Shown in pieces: positions 8,728 through 19,114 of a DNA stretch of 64,000 nucleotides. This DNA is from Arenibacter arenosicollis. GTDB taxonomy: Bacteria; Bacteroidota; Bacteroidia; Flavobacteriales; Flavobacteriaceae. The notes under the pieces are model-generated. The model did not search any database and had not been told where the DNA came from. It was given only the letters and a program-made list of their open reading frames with translations. The stretch covers positions 186,001 through 250,000 of the forward strand of contig NZ_JACLHY010000001.1 of assembly GCF_014397245.1 (NCBI RefSeq), in the 5' to 3' direction. Position 1 is the stretch's first letter, and each line of letters opens with the position of its first letter. The translations under genes and the position numbers were made by a program.

Positions 8728-11700
8728 ATGAATAAACATTTTACACTTTTTGCTTTACTGTTGTTGTTTTGGAACTGTGCTACCTACGACACCAAATATG
8801 CTGATAAGAATACGGGTCAGGACACACCAAATACAAAAGAAATTTCGCATACTTTTTATTTAATAGGCGATGCCGGCCTGTCTCCAATTAAAGGTATGAA
8901 TCCGGCTTTGAAAATTTTCAAGGCAAAACTGGAAAAGGCTACCGAGAACAGTACTGCCATTTTTTTAGGGGACAACATTTATCCGTCTGGCCTTCCCGAC
9001 CCCCAAGATTCTACCATTGCCTATAGGACGGCAAGAAGTCATTTGGACGCGCAGCTGAATACCGTAAAAAATTATAAGGGTCGTGTGGTTTTTATACCAG
9101 GAAATCACGATTGGTATACCCAAGGTCTTGTAGGCTTAAAAAGACAGGAAAAATATGTAGAACGAACGTTGGATAGAAAGGATTCCTTTATCCCGGAAGA
9201 TGGTTGTCCGCTGGAGACTATAGACATCAATGATGAAGTCATGGTCATTGCCATGGACACGGAATGGTACTTGACCAATTGGGACAAACGCCCTTCAATT
9301 AATGAGGATTGCGAAATAAAAAGTCGGGAACATTTTTTCGAGGAGCTGGAAAGCCAGATAAAAAAGAATGCAGGGAAAACCATTATTTTGGCAATGCACC
9401 ACCCGCTGTTTAGCTACGGTCCCCATGGGGGCCAATTTACCCTTCACCAACAGTTTTACCCAAAAGATAAATTTGGGCCTGCCCCAGTATTGGGTACGTT
9501 GGTGAATCTATTTAGAAAAACGGCAGGAGCCTCCTCGGAAGACATGCAGAATATAAGATATCGGGAATTGATTAATCGCGTCACCACCTTGGCACAATTC
9601 GCCGAAAAGACAATAGTTACCTCAGGTCACGAACATTCCCTACAATATATTGTGGAAAAAAATATTCCCCAAATTGTAAGTGGTTCAGGAGCCAAAACCG
9701 GTGCAACCAATTTATTGAACGGGAGTAAATTTTCTACTGGTGAAATGGGTTATGCTGTTTTGGAAATTTATAAGGACGGCTCCTCACATGTACGCTATTA
9801 TGGTATTGGTGATGACGGCAAGGAAAAATTCCTTTTTAAAAGTGGGATATACGTGCGAGATACCACGGTTAATGAAAACAAGTATTCCGATGACTTCCCT
9901 AAAGCTATAAAGGCATCGGTTTACACCGAAGAAGAGGTTAAAAAGAGTCCTTTGTTCAAGTTGATTTGGGGTGAACGCTATCGCAAATACTACGGCACCA
10001 AAGTACTGGCAACAACTGTTAATTTGGACACGTTGCATGGTGGTCTAAGCCCTGTGCGAAAAGGAGGCGGCCATCAATCCAAATCACTAAGACTGGAAGA
10101 TGCCAACGGCAAACAATACGTTATGAGAGCGCTACGAAAGGAGGCAGAACGTTATTTACAGGCCATGGCCTTTAAGGACCAATATATCATAGGGGAATTT
10201 GAAGACACCTATACCGAAAGCCTTTTGGAAGACTTTTATACCGGTGCCCATCCTTACGCTTCCTTGACCATTGGGGCACTCTCGGATGCCGCCAAAATAT
10301 ACCATACAAATCCAAGATTATTCTATATTCCCAAGCAACCCGCCCTAGAGGATTTCAATTCCGATTTTGGGGACGAGCTATACCTTCTGGAAGAACATGT
10401 ATCGGACGAACATAGCGATTTGGAGAGTTTTGGTTTTCCAGAGAAAATTGAAAGCACCTATGATTTTTTAAATAAATTAAGATCGGATGAAAAATATAAG
10501 GTAGATGTGGACATGTACATTAGGGCCCGATTATTTGACATGGTCATAGGCGACTGGGACCGACATGTAGATCAATGGCGTTGGGCCGAAAATAAGGTTA
10601 AGAAAACCGGTGATGTTATATTCCAGCCAATACCACGGGACAGAGACCAAGTTTTTTCCATAATGGGCGATGGATTATTAATGAACATAGCTACCCGCAT
10701 TATCCCTCCACTAAAGCTTATGGAAGGTTATGCCGAAAATATAAGAAATGTGAAAACCTTTAATGCCAGCCCATTTTCATTGGATATGACCTTACTTAAT
10801 AGTTCGGTGAAAATGCAATGGGAGGAACAGGTCGCCTTTTTGCAGGACAACCTAACAGAAAAAGTCATTGATGAATCATTTGTTCTATTCCCTGAGGAGG
10901 TCCAAGATAAAACCCTGGACAAGATCAAAAAGATACTATTGTCCCGTTTGGAAAAATTGCCAAAAATAGCGGATGAGTACTATAAAGCTTTGAACAAATT
11001 TGTGGTAATAAAAGGTACTGATAAGGACGATTGGTTCCAGATTACTGTACTCCCCGACAACAGGACCCAGATAAGTGCATATAGAATTATTGGAGGAGAA
11101 AAGAAAAAACTTTTTTATGACAAAGTATTCGATTCCAAGACCACCAACGAAATTTGGATTTACGGATTGGATGATGGCGATTATTTTGAAGCCAAAGGAG
11201 CTTCGAAAAACATGATAAACATACGTCTTGTTGGAGGAAATGGAACAGACACCTACGATATTGTTGATAGTAGGAATATTTCCATTTACGATTATAAAAC
11301 GAAGGACAATAAATTTAAGAATACCTCAGGTTCAAAAGTTAGGTTAACGGACGATTATGAACTAAATACATATCAACCATTAAAATTAATTAAAACCCAA
11401 AACCAGCTTGTGCCGACCATAGGTTACAATCCTGACGATGGTTTTAAAATAGGTGTTGCCAACACTCTTACCAACTATGGTTTTAGGCAGAATCCTTTTA
11501 CCAGTCAACATCAAATAAGCGCTTCAATCTTTTTTGCGACAAGTGGGATCGACCTTAATTACTCCGGCGAATTTGCCCATTTATTTGAAAACTGGAATTT
11601 TGGTATCGATGCAAGATTTACCAGCCCCAATTTCAGTACCAATTTTTTTGGTTTAGGTAACAGCACCCAAAATTTGGATGATGACCTTGGTATGGATTAC

Positions 11701-12435
11701 AACAGGGTGAGAATTCGAAATATAAGCTTTTCACCATCGCTAATATGGAGGGGTCAATTAGGTGCAAGCCTAAAGGCCGGGATTTCATATGAACATATTA
11801 CTGTTGAGGAAACCGAAAATAGGTTTGTAAACTTATTCTACGTTCAGAATAATGAAGATAGCATTAATAGCTTTTTAGGAGTGGATGCCAAATACCATTA
11901 TAGCAATACGGACAGTAATGCGTTTCCTACCTTGGGAATGTCCTCCTCCCTTCAAATTGGAGCCAAAAGAAACCTGGCATCAGATGGCAACAGTTTTGGC
12001 TATGTAGTACCCAGTTTATCCCTGACACACAAAATAATTCCAAGTGGCAAATTAGTTTTGGCCACGAAATGGAAAGCCCATTTTAATATTGGTAATGGAT
12101 TTGAATTTTATCAAGGAGCAAGTATTGGAGCCAATGATGGCCCAAGAGGGTATAGAAACCAGCGTTTCATAGGAAAAACCTCCTACTACCAAAACACAGA
12201 CCTAAGACTTCAACTTAAAAAGATGAGAACAGGTATTTTACCAATATCCTTAGGCATGTATGGTGGTTACGATTATGGTAGGGTATGGTCTTCCAGCCTT
12301 GAATCGGACAAATGGCACACCTCATATGGGGGTGGATTCTTCTTAAATGGGGCAGATATTCTTACCGCAAGAATTGCATTGTTTGCATCCAATGAAGGAC
12401 CGTTATTTTCCTTTGGTCTTGGCTTTGGATTTTAA
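8728..12435 (+). CDS. metallophosphoesterase, kinase-like region and outer-membrane beta-barrel fusion
   Basis: This is a 1235-residue protein with a lipoprotein-like signal (FWNC, Cys17). Residues 40-380 are a calcineurin-like phosphoesterase: IGDAG (Asp48), LGDNIYP (Asp82, Asn83), PGNHDW (His127), MHHPLFS and SGHEH. Residues ~440-700 look like an atypical kinase fold: KSLRLED and YVMRALRKE (Lys471), then GDWDRHVDQW (Asp611-His613) and PIPRDRDQVF (Asp638/640). The last ~350 residues alternate strands and end in GLGFGF, as in BamA/TamA-type barrels. This suggests a surface or periplasmic enzyme anchored by its own barrel. The kinase-like reading is an inference from motif spacing, and the substrate is unknown. 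Confidence 0.75.
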   Translation: MNKHFTLFALLLLFWNCATYDTKYADKNTGQDTPNTKEISHTFYLIGDAGLSPIKGMNPALKIFKAKLEKATENSTAIFLGDNIYPSGLPDPQDSTIAYRTARSHLDAQLNTVKNYKGRVVFIPGNHDWYTQGLVGLKRQEKYVERTLDRKDSFIPEDGCPLETIDINDEVMVIAMDTEWYLTNWDKRPSINEDCEIKSREHFFEELESQIKKNAGKTIILAMHHPLFSYGPHGGQFTLHQQFYPKDKFGPAPVLGTLVNLFRKTAGASSEDMQNIRYRELINRVTTLAQFAEKTIVTSGHEHSLQYIVEKNIPQIVSGSGAKTGATNLLNGSKFSTGEMGYAVLEIYKDGSSHVRYYGIGDDGKEKFLFKSGIYVRDTTVNENKYSDDFPKAIKASVYTEEEVKKSPLFKLIWGERYRKYYGTKVLATTVNLDTLHGGLSPVRKGGGHQSKSLRLEDANGKQYVMRALRKEAERYLQAMAFKDQYIIGEFEDTYTESLLEDFYTGAHPYASLTIGALSDAAKIYHTNPRLFYIPKQPALEDFNSDFGDELYLLEEHVSDEHSDLESFGFPEKIESTYDFLNKLRSDEKYKVDVDMYIRARLFDMVIGDWDRHVDQWRWAENKVKKTGDVIFQPIPRDRDQVFSIMGDGLLMNIATRIIPPLKLMEGYAENIRNVKTFNASPFSLDMTLLNSSVKMQWEEQVAFLQDNLTEKVIDESFVLFPEEVQDKTLDKIKKILLSRLEKLPKIADEYYKALNKFVVIKGTDKDDWFQITVLPDNRTQISAYRIIGGEKKKLFYDKVFDSKTTNEIWIYGLDDGDYFEAKGASKNMINIRLVGGNGTDTYDIVDSRNISIYDYKTKDNKFKNTSGSKVRLTDDYELNTYQPLKLIKTQNQLVPTIGYNPDDGFKIGVANTLTNYGFRQNPFTSQHQISASIFFATSGIDLNYSGEFAHLFENWNFGIDARFTSPNFSTNFFGLGNSTQNLDDDLGMDYNRVRIRNISFSPSLIWRGQLGASLKAGISYEHITVEETENRFVNLFYVQNNEDSINSFLGVDAKYHYSNTDSNAFPTLGMSSSLQIGAKRNLASDGNSFGYVVPSLSLTHKIIPSGKLVLATKWKAHFNIGNGFEFYQGASIGANDGPRGYRNQRFIGKTSYYQNTDLRLQLKKMRTGILPISLGMYGGYDYGRVWSSSLESDKWHTSYGGGFFLNGADILTARIALFASNEGPLFSFGLGFGF

Positions 12436-12465
12436 ATATCTTAAACGAGCCAAGTATAGCAACAG

Positions 12466-13323
12466 TTAATCCTTAAGAATATAGGAATAAAGGTTTCTTC
12501 CAATTTTACTGGACTCCTCGTCCGAAAGTAATAAGGTATTGTTATTGGTAAAACAAACGGATTCCAATTGCGTATATACCCCTAGGTCTATAGTCTTTAA
12601 GGTTCCAGTGGAAAGGAAATTATCCATTGCAAAATCTGTAAACACCCATAAGGTGCCATTTCCCAATAGCACTATGGTTCTGCCATCAGGGGAAATATCG
12701 GCAGAAGTTACTTGTCCATTTATCTTTCCTTTCGGAGGTACAAAGGAACCTAAATATTGTGCCTGATGTTTCCCCTCTATGGCCGGAACCTTATATAACA
12801 ATGCTTCACCGTTAAAAGGATGTGTCCTATTCTTTGTTACGATATAAAAGTTGTTCTGGTAATAAAAAAAGGCCTCGGCATCAAAAAGCAATTTTTTCTT
12901 TTTTGGAGGAAAATCCTTCTGTTCCGGATAATTAAATTCAATCTTTATCGCTTCAATATCATCTCCCGTTGCAGCATTGGGATTTGGGATCTTGTAGATG
13001 GCCAAATTCTTCCGGTCATTACTATTATTTCCAAAATCCCCTATATATACATTATCCCCATCGCTGGCCAAATCCTCCCAATCGTGATTTTTGGCATTTT
13101 TTACCTTTAATTCCTTTAAAAGGTCACCCTCATAATTTACCTGATAAATCTTATCGGGATTACCTCTATCCATAACGAACCAAAGCGTAGAATCCTTAGC
13201 AGGGACTATTCCTGAATTCTCCGTTAATTTATGGGGAAGTTTGGTAACGTATGTCAATTGTCCATAGTTGTGGGCACACCCCACAACAATGATCCAGAGC
13301 AATAAAAAAAAGTATTTTTTCAT
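12466..13323 (-). CDS. beta-propeller-like lipoprotein
   Basis: This 285-residue protein has a lipobox at VVGC (Cys16), so it is probably an envelope lipoprotein. The body is a series of short strand repeats (LTENSGIVPA, HDWEDLASDGDNVYIGDFGNN, DAEAFFYYQNNFYIVTKN, VTSADISPDGRTIVLLGNG, QLESVCFTNNNTLLLSDEE). These look like blades of a six-bladed propeller. The E-D-L-A and D-F-G-N-N residues recur in this Bacteroidota group, whose function is not known. It starts 1 base after the upstream gene (13325-14221), so the two form an operon. Confidence 0.7.
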   Translation of the reverse strand: MKKYFFLLLWIIVVGCAHNYGQLTYVTKLPHKLTENSGIVPAKDSTLWFVMDRGNPDKIYQVNYEGDLLKELKVKNAKNHDWEDLASDGDNVYIGDFGNNSNDRKNLAIYKIPNPNAATGDDIEAIKIEFNYPEQKDFPPKKKKLLFDAEAFFYYQNNFYIVTKNRTHPFNGEALLYKVPAIEGKHQAQYLGSFVPPKGKINGQVTSADISPDGRTIVLLGNGTLWVFTDFAMDNFLSTGTLKTIDLGVYTQLESVCFTNNNTLLLSDEESSKIGRNLYSYILKD

Positions 13324-13324
13324 C

Positions 13325-14221
13325 TTATTCTTTTAAAGGCATGTATATTTCTGCTATCCATTCAATTTCATTTCCGCCAATATTTGGGTTATTAAAAAAC
13401 ACCTCAACAGGGGTTTCAGAGACTTTTATCCCGTTCTTTTCGGCATAGTTCAACAAAGCGTACCAAGCACGATCAGAGGTAATATAATTACCGTTGTACA
13501 CCGCTTTTAAAGCTTTAAATCCATTAAACTTCTTATACTTAATGATTCCATTTTGTGGTAGGCTATCACTTTTTATAATTGGATAACAAAAATTATAGGA
13601 AATACTGTCCACCTCCCTATCCCAATTGGTTATTTCCAAGAATGGCCTTCCATTTAGTTCAACATTATTATCAACAAGAACCGTACTAAGAATGGGGTAA
13701 TTTTGCATCATTCCTTTTGCTTTGGAAAGTTGGGAAGCTTTTAATGGTATATAGGCACAATAGGTTTCAGGAAGCTGTTGAAGGGTATCCACTACGGTAA
13801 CCCTAAACTTTTCAATATGCTCATTCAACATATCGTTAAATTCAAGAATGGTCCTTTTGGTCCGTTTTTCGAAGTTGGTGTCGGAAAAAGGAATACTTAA
13901 TTTGTTCATTAAACTATGGTCAACATCCTTGATGTATACCCCTATCTTGGAGGTAGAATCATTAATAGGAGTGATTCTCCACTGATATTGAAATATGGAA
14001 TCATTGAACAATAACTGCTGATCAATGGTCAAAAAATCTTTTTGTTTCAGCAATACCGTATTTTTATTGGCATTGCCCCATAATTTAATACTCTGATTTA
14101 TGGTACCTGGGAATGTCTTGGATTTAATGGAAACCGAATAATCATAGGGTCGTAAAAAAAGATACCAAACCAAGGATGTCATTAGAAGGAAAGCTACAAA
14201 GAAAATAATTTTGTTTCTCAC
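13325..14221 (-). CDS. membrane-anchored protein with GyrI-like effector-binding domain
   Basis: This 298-residue protein has one N-terminal membrane anchor (FFVAFLLMTSLVWYLFL). Residues ~25-140 resemble an SRPBCC/lipid-binding half. The C-terminal ~150 residues fit the AraC effector-binding (GyrI-like) fold: CAYIPLKASQL, RPFLEITNWD, YKKFNGFKALKAVYNG, ending EVFFNNP and EWIAEIYMPLKE. There is no HTH, so it is not a regulator in the usual sense and may bind small ligands at the envelope. It is followed after 1 base by the propeller lipoprotein. Confidence 0.65.
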   Translation of the reverse strand: MRNKIIFFVAFLLMTSLVWYLFLRPYDYSVSIKSKTFPGTINQSIKLWGNANKNTVLLKQKDFLTIDQQLLFNDSIFQYQWRITPINDSTSKIGVYIKDVDHSLMNKLSIPFSDTNFEKRTKRTILEFNDMLNEHIEKFRVTVVDTLQQLPETYCAYIPLKASQLSKAKGMMQNYPILSTVLVDNNVELNGRPFLEITNWDREVDSISYNFCYPIIKSDSLPQNGIIKYKKFNGFKALKAVYNGNYITSDRAWYALLNYAEKNGIKVSETPVEVFFNNPNIGGNEIEWIAEIYMPLKE

Positions 14222-14294
14222 GAATTTTAATTTTACTCCAGGTATGTGACTCTTGTAAATTATTGAAGGGTTGTTATGTAATTGACAATTGACA

Positions 14295-15641
14295 TTATTT
14301 GGATGTCAACGCCTTTTCCCCCTTCATATCCAGTTTATCCACAATAAATTTACCCAAATTTCTACCCTGTCCTACTCCAATTTCAACAGCAGCCCTATAA
14401 TGGATGCCGCCGTACATTCGGCTAATAGCCGCTTCATCTGCAGCCTGATTGAATGATGTAAAACTTCTTATTGGCAAGCCATAAGGTATTTCCGTATCGT
14501 CATCAAAAGAAAAATTATCCCCAAAAATACTTGTCAATGCCGTAGCCGCCGCACCGGAAACCACAGAATGTCCACTTGTGTATTCCGGAAAGGGAGGGGT
14601 TTGCAATACTGGCTGCCAGTTCTCATCAATATACTGGTTTATTACCGTTTCGGGGCGTATAAGATTGGAGCGGTATTTTTCGTCCCAACAACTTATAAAG
14701 GCATCCGCTATGGCCATTGAGGTCTTGGTATAGGCAAATACGGTTTGATCGAAATCGGAATTTGTTTTTTCACAAGCTATTTTGGTAATCCCGATCCAAT
14801 GTGCCCCTGGTGTTATTTTTTTAGTGGCAAACATTAAATGGCCCCTAGTTACGGAGACATAGGGATTACAATCCCAAAACTTTGCAATGGCTATTTCTTC
14901 GGAATTATCCCCTTTTGAGGTAATCTCATTGCTTATATCATAGACCTCTTTTACCTCTTTATAGAAATCAGAACCCAATTCCATGGAAAATACTGGCGGT
15001 GGTGCAGGTACAAATTGATTGGCCGAGTCTATAACGAAAGGTCGAATTTTGCTCCAATGTGGTTCTATACCATCCATATACGCAGGAGGCGTTGGCTGCC
15101 AACGTGAGGTGTCGTCCGTATTGATGGTAAATTTGGGCATCGTTCTCGTCTGTTTATAATTATCCTTATCCAACCAATCTCCTATGTGCTTTGCTACCTC
15201 AAGGCCATATTCCATGGAATTATTGAACATAGTCAAGTTTTTATCCTGCCAATTTGCGTACAAACTATCCCGATGCGCTTCAATTTTATCCTCGGAAAAA
15301 ATTAATCGCTTACTTATTTCCATATGTGCAATAAGGGCTGCCATTTGGTAATTGATAGATTTGTCCTGGCCAGGTTTCGGTATGGGCATTAAATCGGTTA
15401 CCTGACCTACCAAAGACTTATATTCCTCATTGTTGAGCGCTATAATTTCATAAGCCGCAATATTGGGATATGCAAAAATTCTACTTGCCACTGGAGGCGA
15501 GAAAATATCATGGATCATAACTTCCGTCACCTTGTGTATGGAATAATGCAGATCCTGGGGAGTAATAACAATTGGCTCCTCTTTTTTATCACAGGAGACT
15601 ATAATTGCAAATAATAGGATTAATCTTAAATATTGTTTCAT
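14295..15641 (-). CDS. vanadium-dependent haloperoxidase-like lipoprotein
   Basis: This 448-residue protein has a lipobox at IVSC (Cys17). The C-terminal half carries the vanadate/PAP2 pocket: WDEKYRSNLIRP gives Lys322 and Arg329, PEYTSGHS gives Ser356-Gly357-His358, and SRMYGGIHYR gives Arg408 and His414. That set matches vanadium-dependent haloperoxidases, which oxidise halides with peroxide, and the related acid phosphatases. The segment between the first and second boxes is short, as in bacterial members. It is read alone, with a 224-base AT-rich gap before the FG-GAP lipoprotein operon upstream; that gap shows no gene. Halide specificity cannot be told. Confidence 0.85.
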   Translation of the reverse strand: MKQYLRLILLFAIIVSCDKKEEPIVITPQDLHYSIHKVTEVMIHDIFSPPVASRIFAYPNIAAYEIIALNNEEYKSLVGQVTDLMPIPKPGQDKSINYQMAALIAHMEISKRLIFSEDKIEAHRDSLYANWQDKNLTMFNNSMEYGLEVAKHIGDWLDKDNYKQTRTMPKFTINTDDTSRWQPTPPAYMDGIEPHWSKIRPFVIDSANQFVPAPPPVFSMELGSDFYKEVKEVYDISNEITSKGDNSEEIAIAKFWDCNPYVSVTRGHLMFATKKITPGAHWIGITKIACEKTNSDFDQTVFAYTKTSMAIADAFISCWDEKYRSNLIRPETVINQYIDENWQPVLQTPPFPEYTSGHSVVSGAAATALTSIFGDNFSFDDDTEIPYGLPIRSFTSFNQAADEAAISRMYGGIHYRAAVEIGVGQGRNLGKFIVDKLDMKGEKALTSK

Positions 15642-15865
15642 CAGTTTATACTTATTTGTTTTTAAAAGGTCAGATGTAATTAGTCATGACCTTTACCGTT
15701 GTTTTTATACGGTGTACATGAATTTTGTATTTCACTATTAAACACCTTAGTGGGCATCAAGAATTGTTATGACCTATTTCATTTTAATTTTGTGTCCCAA
15801 TAATCTTTCACCTCATTCTAACTCCAAAATATCCCTTTAGGAATAGTGTAGTCCTTCTATGATTC

Positions 15866-18800
15866 TTATTCTCCCAAATCATATACCTGAGCCTGATCGT
15901 TGTTGTAGGTGACCAACAAATAGGGCCTACCGTTCAAATCTATCATATTTAAATGTCTTACCGATTTAAATTGCAACTCCAGACCTATTTTGTTGCCCAA
16001 AATTACATCATTTTCATTTTTTATCAGGGCTCCTGAAAAAGAATCCAACCTCCCGTGATAGGGCTTGATTCCAAAATAGTTCCCTGCTGCCAAAATCTCT
16101 GTACTTCCGTCCTTATCAAAATCATATTCTAAAAATGCCCTTATGGGAGCAACCTGAAGTTCCTCCTTAAAGGGGACAAAGGAATATTTACCACCATTAT
16201 TCTCCAAATAACCGGATTGCAGGGTATTTACCTCTAAAACAGTACTACTCTTTAGGGCCTTTTGATCCAAAATCTCGGTTATGGGTTTTCCTGCAAAGGC
16301 CTTATAAGTGGTAAACTTCTTTCTTAGGCCTACCATTTGGGCAGAAAGTTCATCCAAACCTTCCAATGGATAATAGTCACCATTTTTTTCTGTGGCCACA
16401 ATGGTCTCGGTACTGCCGTTCTGGTCGAAGTCCGAATAAATCATTTTCATGGGATAATCATGTGAAGCCTTGAACTTAGTGTTGTTCCCCCAATTTCCCA
16501 GTAGATAATCCAGATCTCCGTCCTTATCAATATCAAAGGGTATTATGCATTCCCAAAGTCCATTGTAACTATTATCCAATAGCACCTGCTCCGTAAGCTG
16601 ACCTTTGTTGTTCTTATAAAATTTTGGCGACATCCACTCTCCTACAACAATTAAATCCAATGTTCCATCATTATCAAAATCGCTCCAGACCGCATCCGTT
16701 ACCATTCCGGCTTTTTGCAGTTCCTTATTTTCCACGATGGAGAATTTACCCCGATCGTTCCTTAGCAAATAGGAATTTGGGATATTGCCAAAATCGTTCG
16801 TTATAGCATTATTGCCAACAAATAAATCCAGATCTCCATCATTGTCAAAATCACATTCCCGTACTACTGCCGCATTTTCAAAAAACTCCGGGAATTCACT
16901 TGCCTCAAAACCCGTTTCATCTTGAAGATAATAGCTATCTGTTAAGGGAGCCATCTCATTGTAAAAGTCGGCTCCTCCACTTCCTATAAAAAGATCCTTT
17001 TTACTGTCATTATTTAGGTCTGCTATAATGGCGGTAACATCTTCCTTTATGGAGTCGGTGGCAATATTTGCAATCCTTTTTTCCACATAAGTGGTATCGC
17101 CCTGCAGAAATATTCTTGACGGAATGTATTTGGAACCTCCAAAAAATAAATCCTTTTTTCCATCGCCATTTAAATCACCCGTAGCCAAGGCTGGACCACG
17201 ATCGGATATTTGATATGGGATTAATTTTTGTCTATTGATATCCAAATAATTATCTTCCTCATGGGTAAAATTGATGCCCAAGTTACCTTCCACCTTATTA
17301 AATATCTTCTGGGATAAAGGCCGTAGCAAATTATAATTGAAGGGTTTGGTGTTTTCCGGGGAAATAATCAAGGATTGATTTACCGCAACCTCTTTTAAAA
17401 CCTGATAGGTCCTATTTGGCCAAACTATTTTTAATGAGTCAATCTTGTCCTGCTTTCCAAAACCAAAATGAACCATAGGTTCCGATGAGGCTTGGAATCC
17501 CCGAACGGTATACAATTCCTTATACTGTAAATTTCCATTTAGATAGGCAAAGACTTTGGTGCCAATACCGAACTTATTCTTGGCGGTATAATTAAACCTC
17601 AATTTTATATAGTTGGCCTTGGCGTCCGTTTTGTTGATGTACAAAGCTGTTGGACTGTTTAGTGTATTGATTATCAAGTCCAGATCGCCGTCATTGTCCA
17701 GATCGGCCATGGCCGTAGCTCCTGAAATAAGAGTATCCTTTACCGTCCAAATCCCGGACATATCCTTATATTTCACATCTTCCCCTCCCTTAAAAATATA
17801 ATTATGGGTCACCCCTGAAGGCATCATATTCAAGGCCTGCTGATCCACCAGTTTAGTATTGCTAAGCTTATTTTTAATTTGTTCATCAGAGGCGAATTTT
17901 ATAAAGTCCAGATCGTTAGGCCTTTTTGGAATACCATTGGAAATAAAAATATCCTGTTCCCCGTCCTGGTCGTAATCCCCAAATAATGCACTCCAACTCC
18001 AGTCGGTAGCTGCAATGCCACTTTGGATCGCCGTTTCAGCATATGGAGTATTTTGTTGGTTTACAAACAACATGTTCCTCGAATATTGGTAGTGGTATCC
18101 AAATCGGTCTACCCTTAATATTTGAGTTTGGGTAAGGTCATCCCCTTCGGAAGATTTTAGAACCTTTTCGTCTTCGGGAAGCATGTCCAAAGAAATTAGA
18201 TCTGGCCATCCGTCATGGTTTATATCGGCAACATCGTTCCCCATGGAAAACTTGGTAGTGTGCCCAAAATATTTGCGTAATTGTTCAGAAAATGTGCCAT
18301 TTCCATTATTGATATAGTAATAGTCATCCTCGTGAAAATCGTTCCCAACATAGATATCAGGATATCCATCCTGATTAAAATCCGCCACGGCAATACCCAA
18401 TCCATATCCGTTGGCGCCACCGTAAATTCCGGCCTCTTCACTAACATCTACAAATATTCTCCCGTCATTGCGCAAAAGCCTGTCCCCCGACTGTGCATTT
18501 CTCTTTTCCCTTAGTTCGGCCTTCCCATAGGATTGCTGTGTATGTACGGCATGGTTCAGTAGATACATATCCAAATCCCCATCCAAATCGAAATCAAGCA
18601 AAGCGGCAGAACTGCTGTAAGTATCAAAATCGAGACCAAATTCAGCTGCACTTTCTGTGAAAGTATTATCTCCGTTATTTATATAAAGTTCATTCTGCCC
18701 ATTAAATCCATTTATACCAACTACCGAGCAAACGTAGATATCCAATAGTCCGTCCCCATTTATGTCGCCCATTATGGCCCCGGTGTTCCAAGTACTATTC

Positions 18801-19114
18801 CCAGAGATACCCGCAGTTTCGGATATGTCCCTAAATTTCAAGTTCCCCTCATTAAGGTATAATCTATTTTTTACCTGATTACCGGACAGGAAAATATCGG
18901 GCAGCCCATCCCCATTAATATCACCAGTGGCCACTCCTCCGCCATTATAGAAATATAGGTAATCCAGAATGTTCAGATCATCGGTTTCTGTAATGGTATT
19001 CCGAAAGTCTATCCCCGTTTCACTTGGTGATGGGTTCCTAAAAATTTCACCTTCCTTAGAGCCACAACCATATAGAAGCACTGCACATAAAATATATAAT
19101 GTAACTTTACTCAT
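15866..19114 (-). CDS. FG-GAP/VCBS repeat lipoprotein with ASPIC/UnbV domain (second of pair)
   Basis: I chose the ATG at 19114 because it directly gives a lipoprotein signal (MSKVTLYILC..LLYGC). A longer frame back to 19174 would bury it. The protein is about 1082 residues. It is filled with calcium-loop repeats of the form D-x-[DN]-x-D-G (GDINGDGLPDI, ADFNQDGYPDI, ADLDNDGDLDL), as in FG-GAP/VCBS propellers. It also has an ASPIC/UnbV segment (VHFGFGKQDKIDSLKIVWPN). It is a surface or periplasmic face protein. The start overlaps the stop of the upstream paralogue in ATGAGTAA, so translation is coupled. Such pairs often accompany SusCD loci in Bacteroidota. Confidence 0.85.
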   Translation of the reverse strand: MSKVTLYILCAVLLYGCGSKEGEIFRNPSPSETGIDFRNTITETDDLNILDYLYFYNGGGVATGDINGDGLPDIFLSGNQVKNRLYLNEGNLKFRDISETAGISGNSTWNTGAIMGDINGDGLLDIYVCSVVGINGFNGQNELYINNGDNTFTESAAEFGLDFDTYSSSAALLDFDLDGDLDMYLLNHAVHTQQSYGKAELREKRNAQSGDRLLRNDGRIFVDVSEEAGIYGGANGYGLGIAVADFNQDGYPDIYVGNDFHEDDYYYINNGNGTFSEQLRKYFGHTTKFSMGNDVADINHDGWPDLISLDMLPEDEKVLKSSEGDDLTQTQILRVDRFGYHYQYSRNMLFVNQQNTPYAETAIQSGIAATDWSWSALFGDYDQDGEQDIFISNGIPKRPNDLDFIKFASDEQIKNKLSNTKLVDQQALNMMPSGVTHNYIFKGGEDVKYKDMSGIWTVKDTLISGATAMADLDNDGDLDLIINTLNSPTALYINKTDAKANYIKLRFNYTAKNKFGIGTKVFAYLNGNLQYKELYTVRGFQASSEPMVHFGFGKQDKIDSLKIVWPNRTYQVLKEVAVNQSLIISPENTKPFNYNLLRPLSQKIFNKVEGNLGINFTHEEDNYLDINRQKLIPYQISDRGPALATGDLNGDGKKDLFFGGSKYIPSRIFLQGDTTYVEKRIANIATDSIKEDVTAIIADLNNDSKKDLFIGSGGADFYNEMAPLTDSYYLQDETGFEASEFPEFFENAAVVRECDFDNDGDLDLFVGNNAITNDFGNIPNSYLLRNDRGKFSIVENKELQKAGMVTDAVWSDFDNDGTLDLIVVGEWMSPKFYKNNKGQLTEQVLLDNSYNGLWECIIPFDIDKDGDLDYLLGNWGNNTKFKASHDYPMKMIYSDFDQNGSTETIVATEKNGDYYPLEGLDELSAQMVGLRKKFTTYKAFAGKPITEILDQKALKSSTVLEVNTLQSGYLENNGGKYSFVPFKEELQVAPIRAFLEYDFDKDGSTEILAAGNYFGIKPYHGRLDSFSGALIKNENDVILGNKIGLELQFKSVRHLNMIDLNGRPYLLVTYNNDQAQVYDLGE

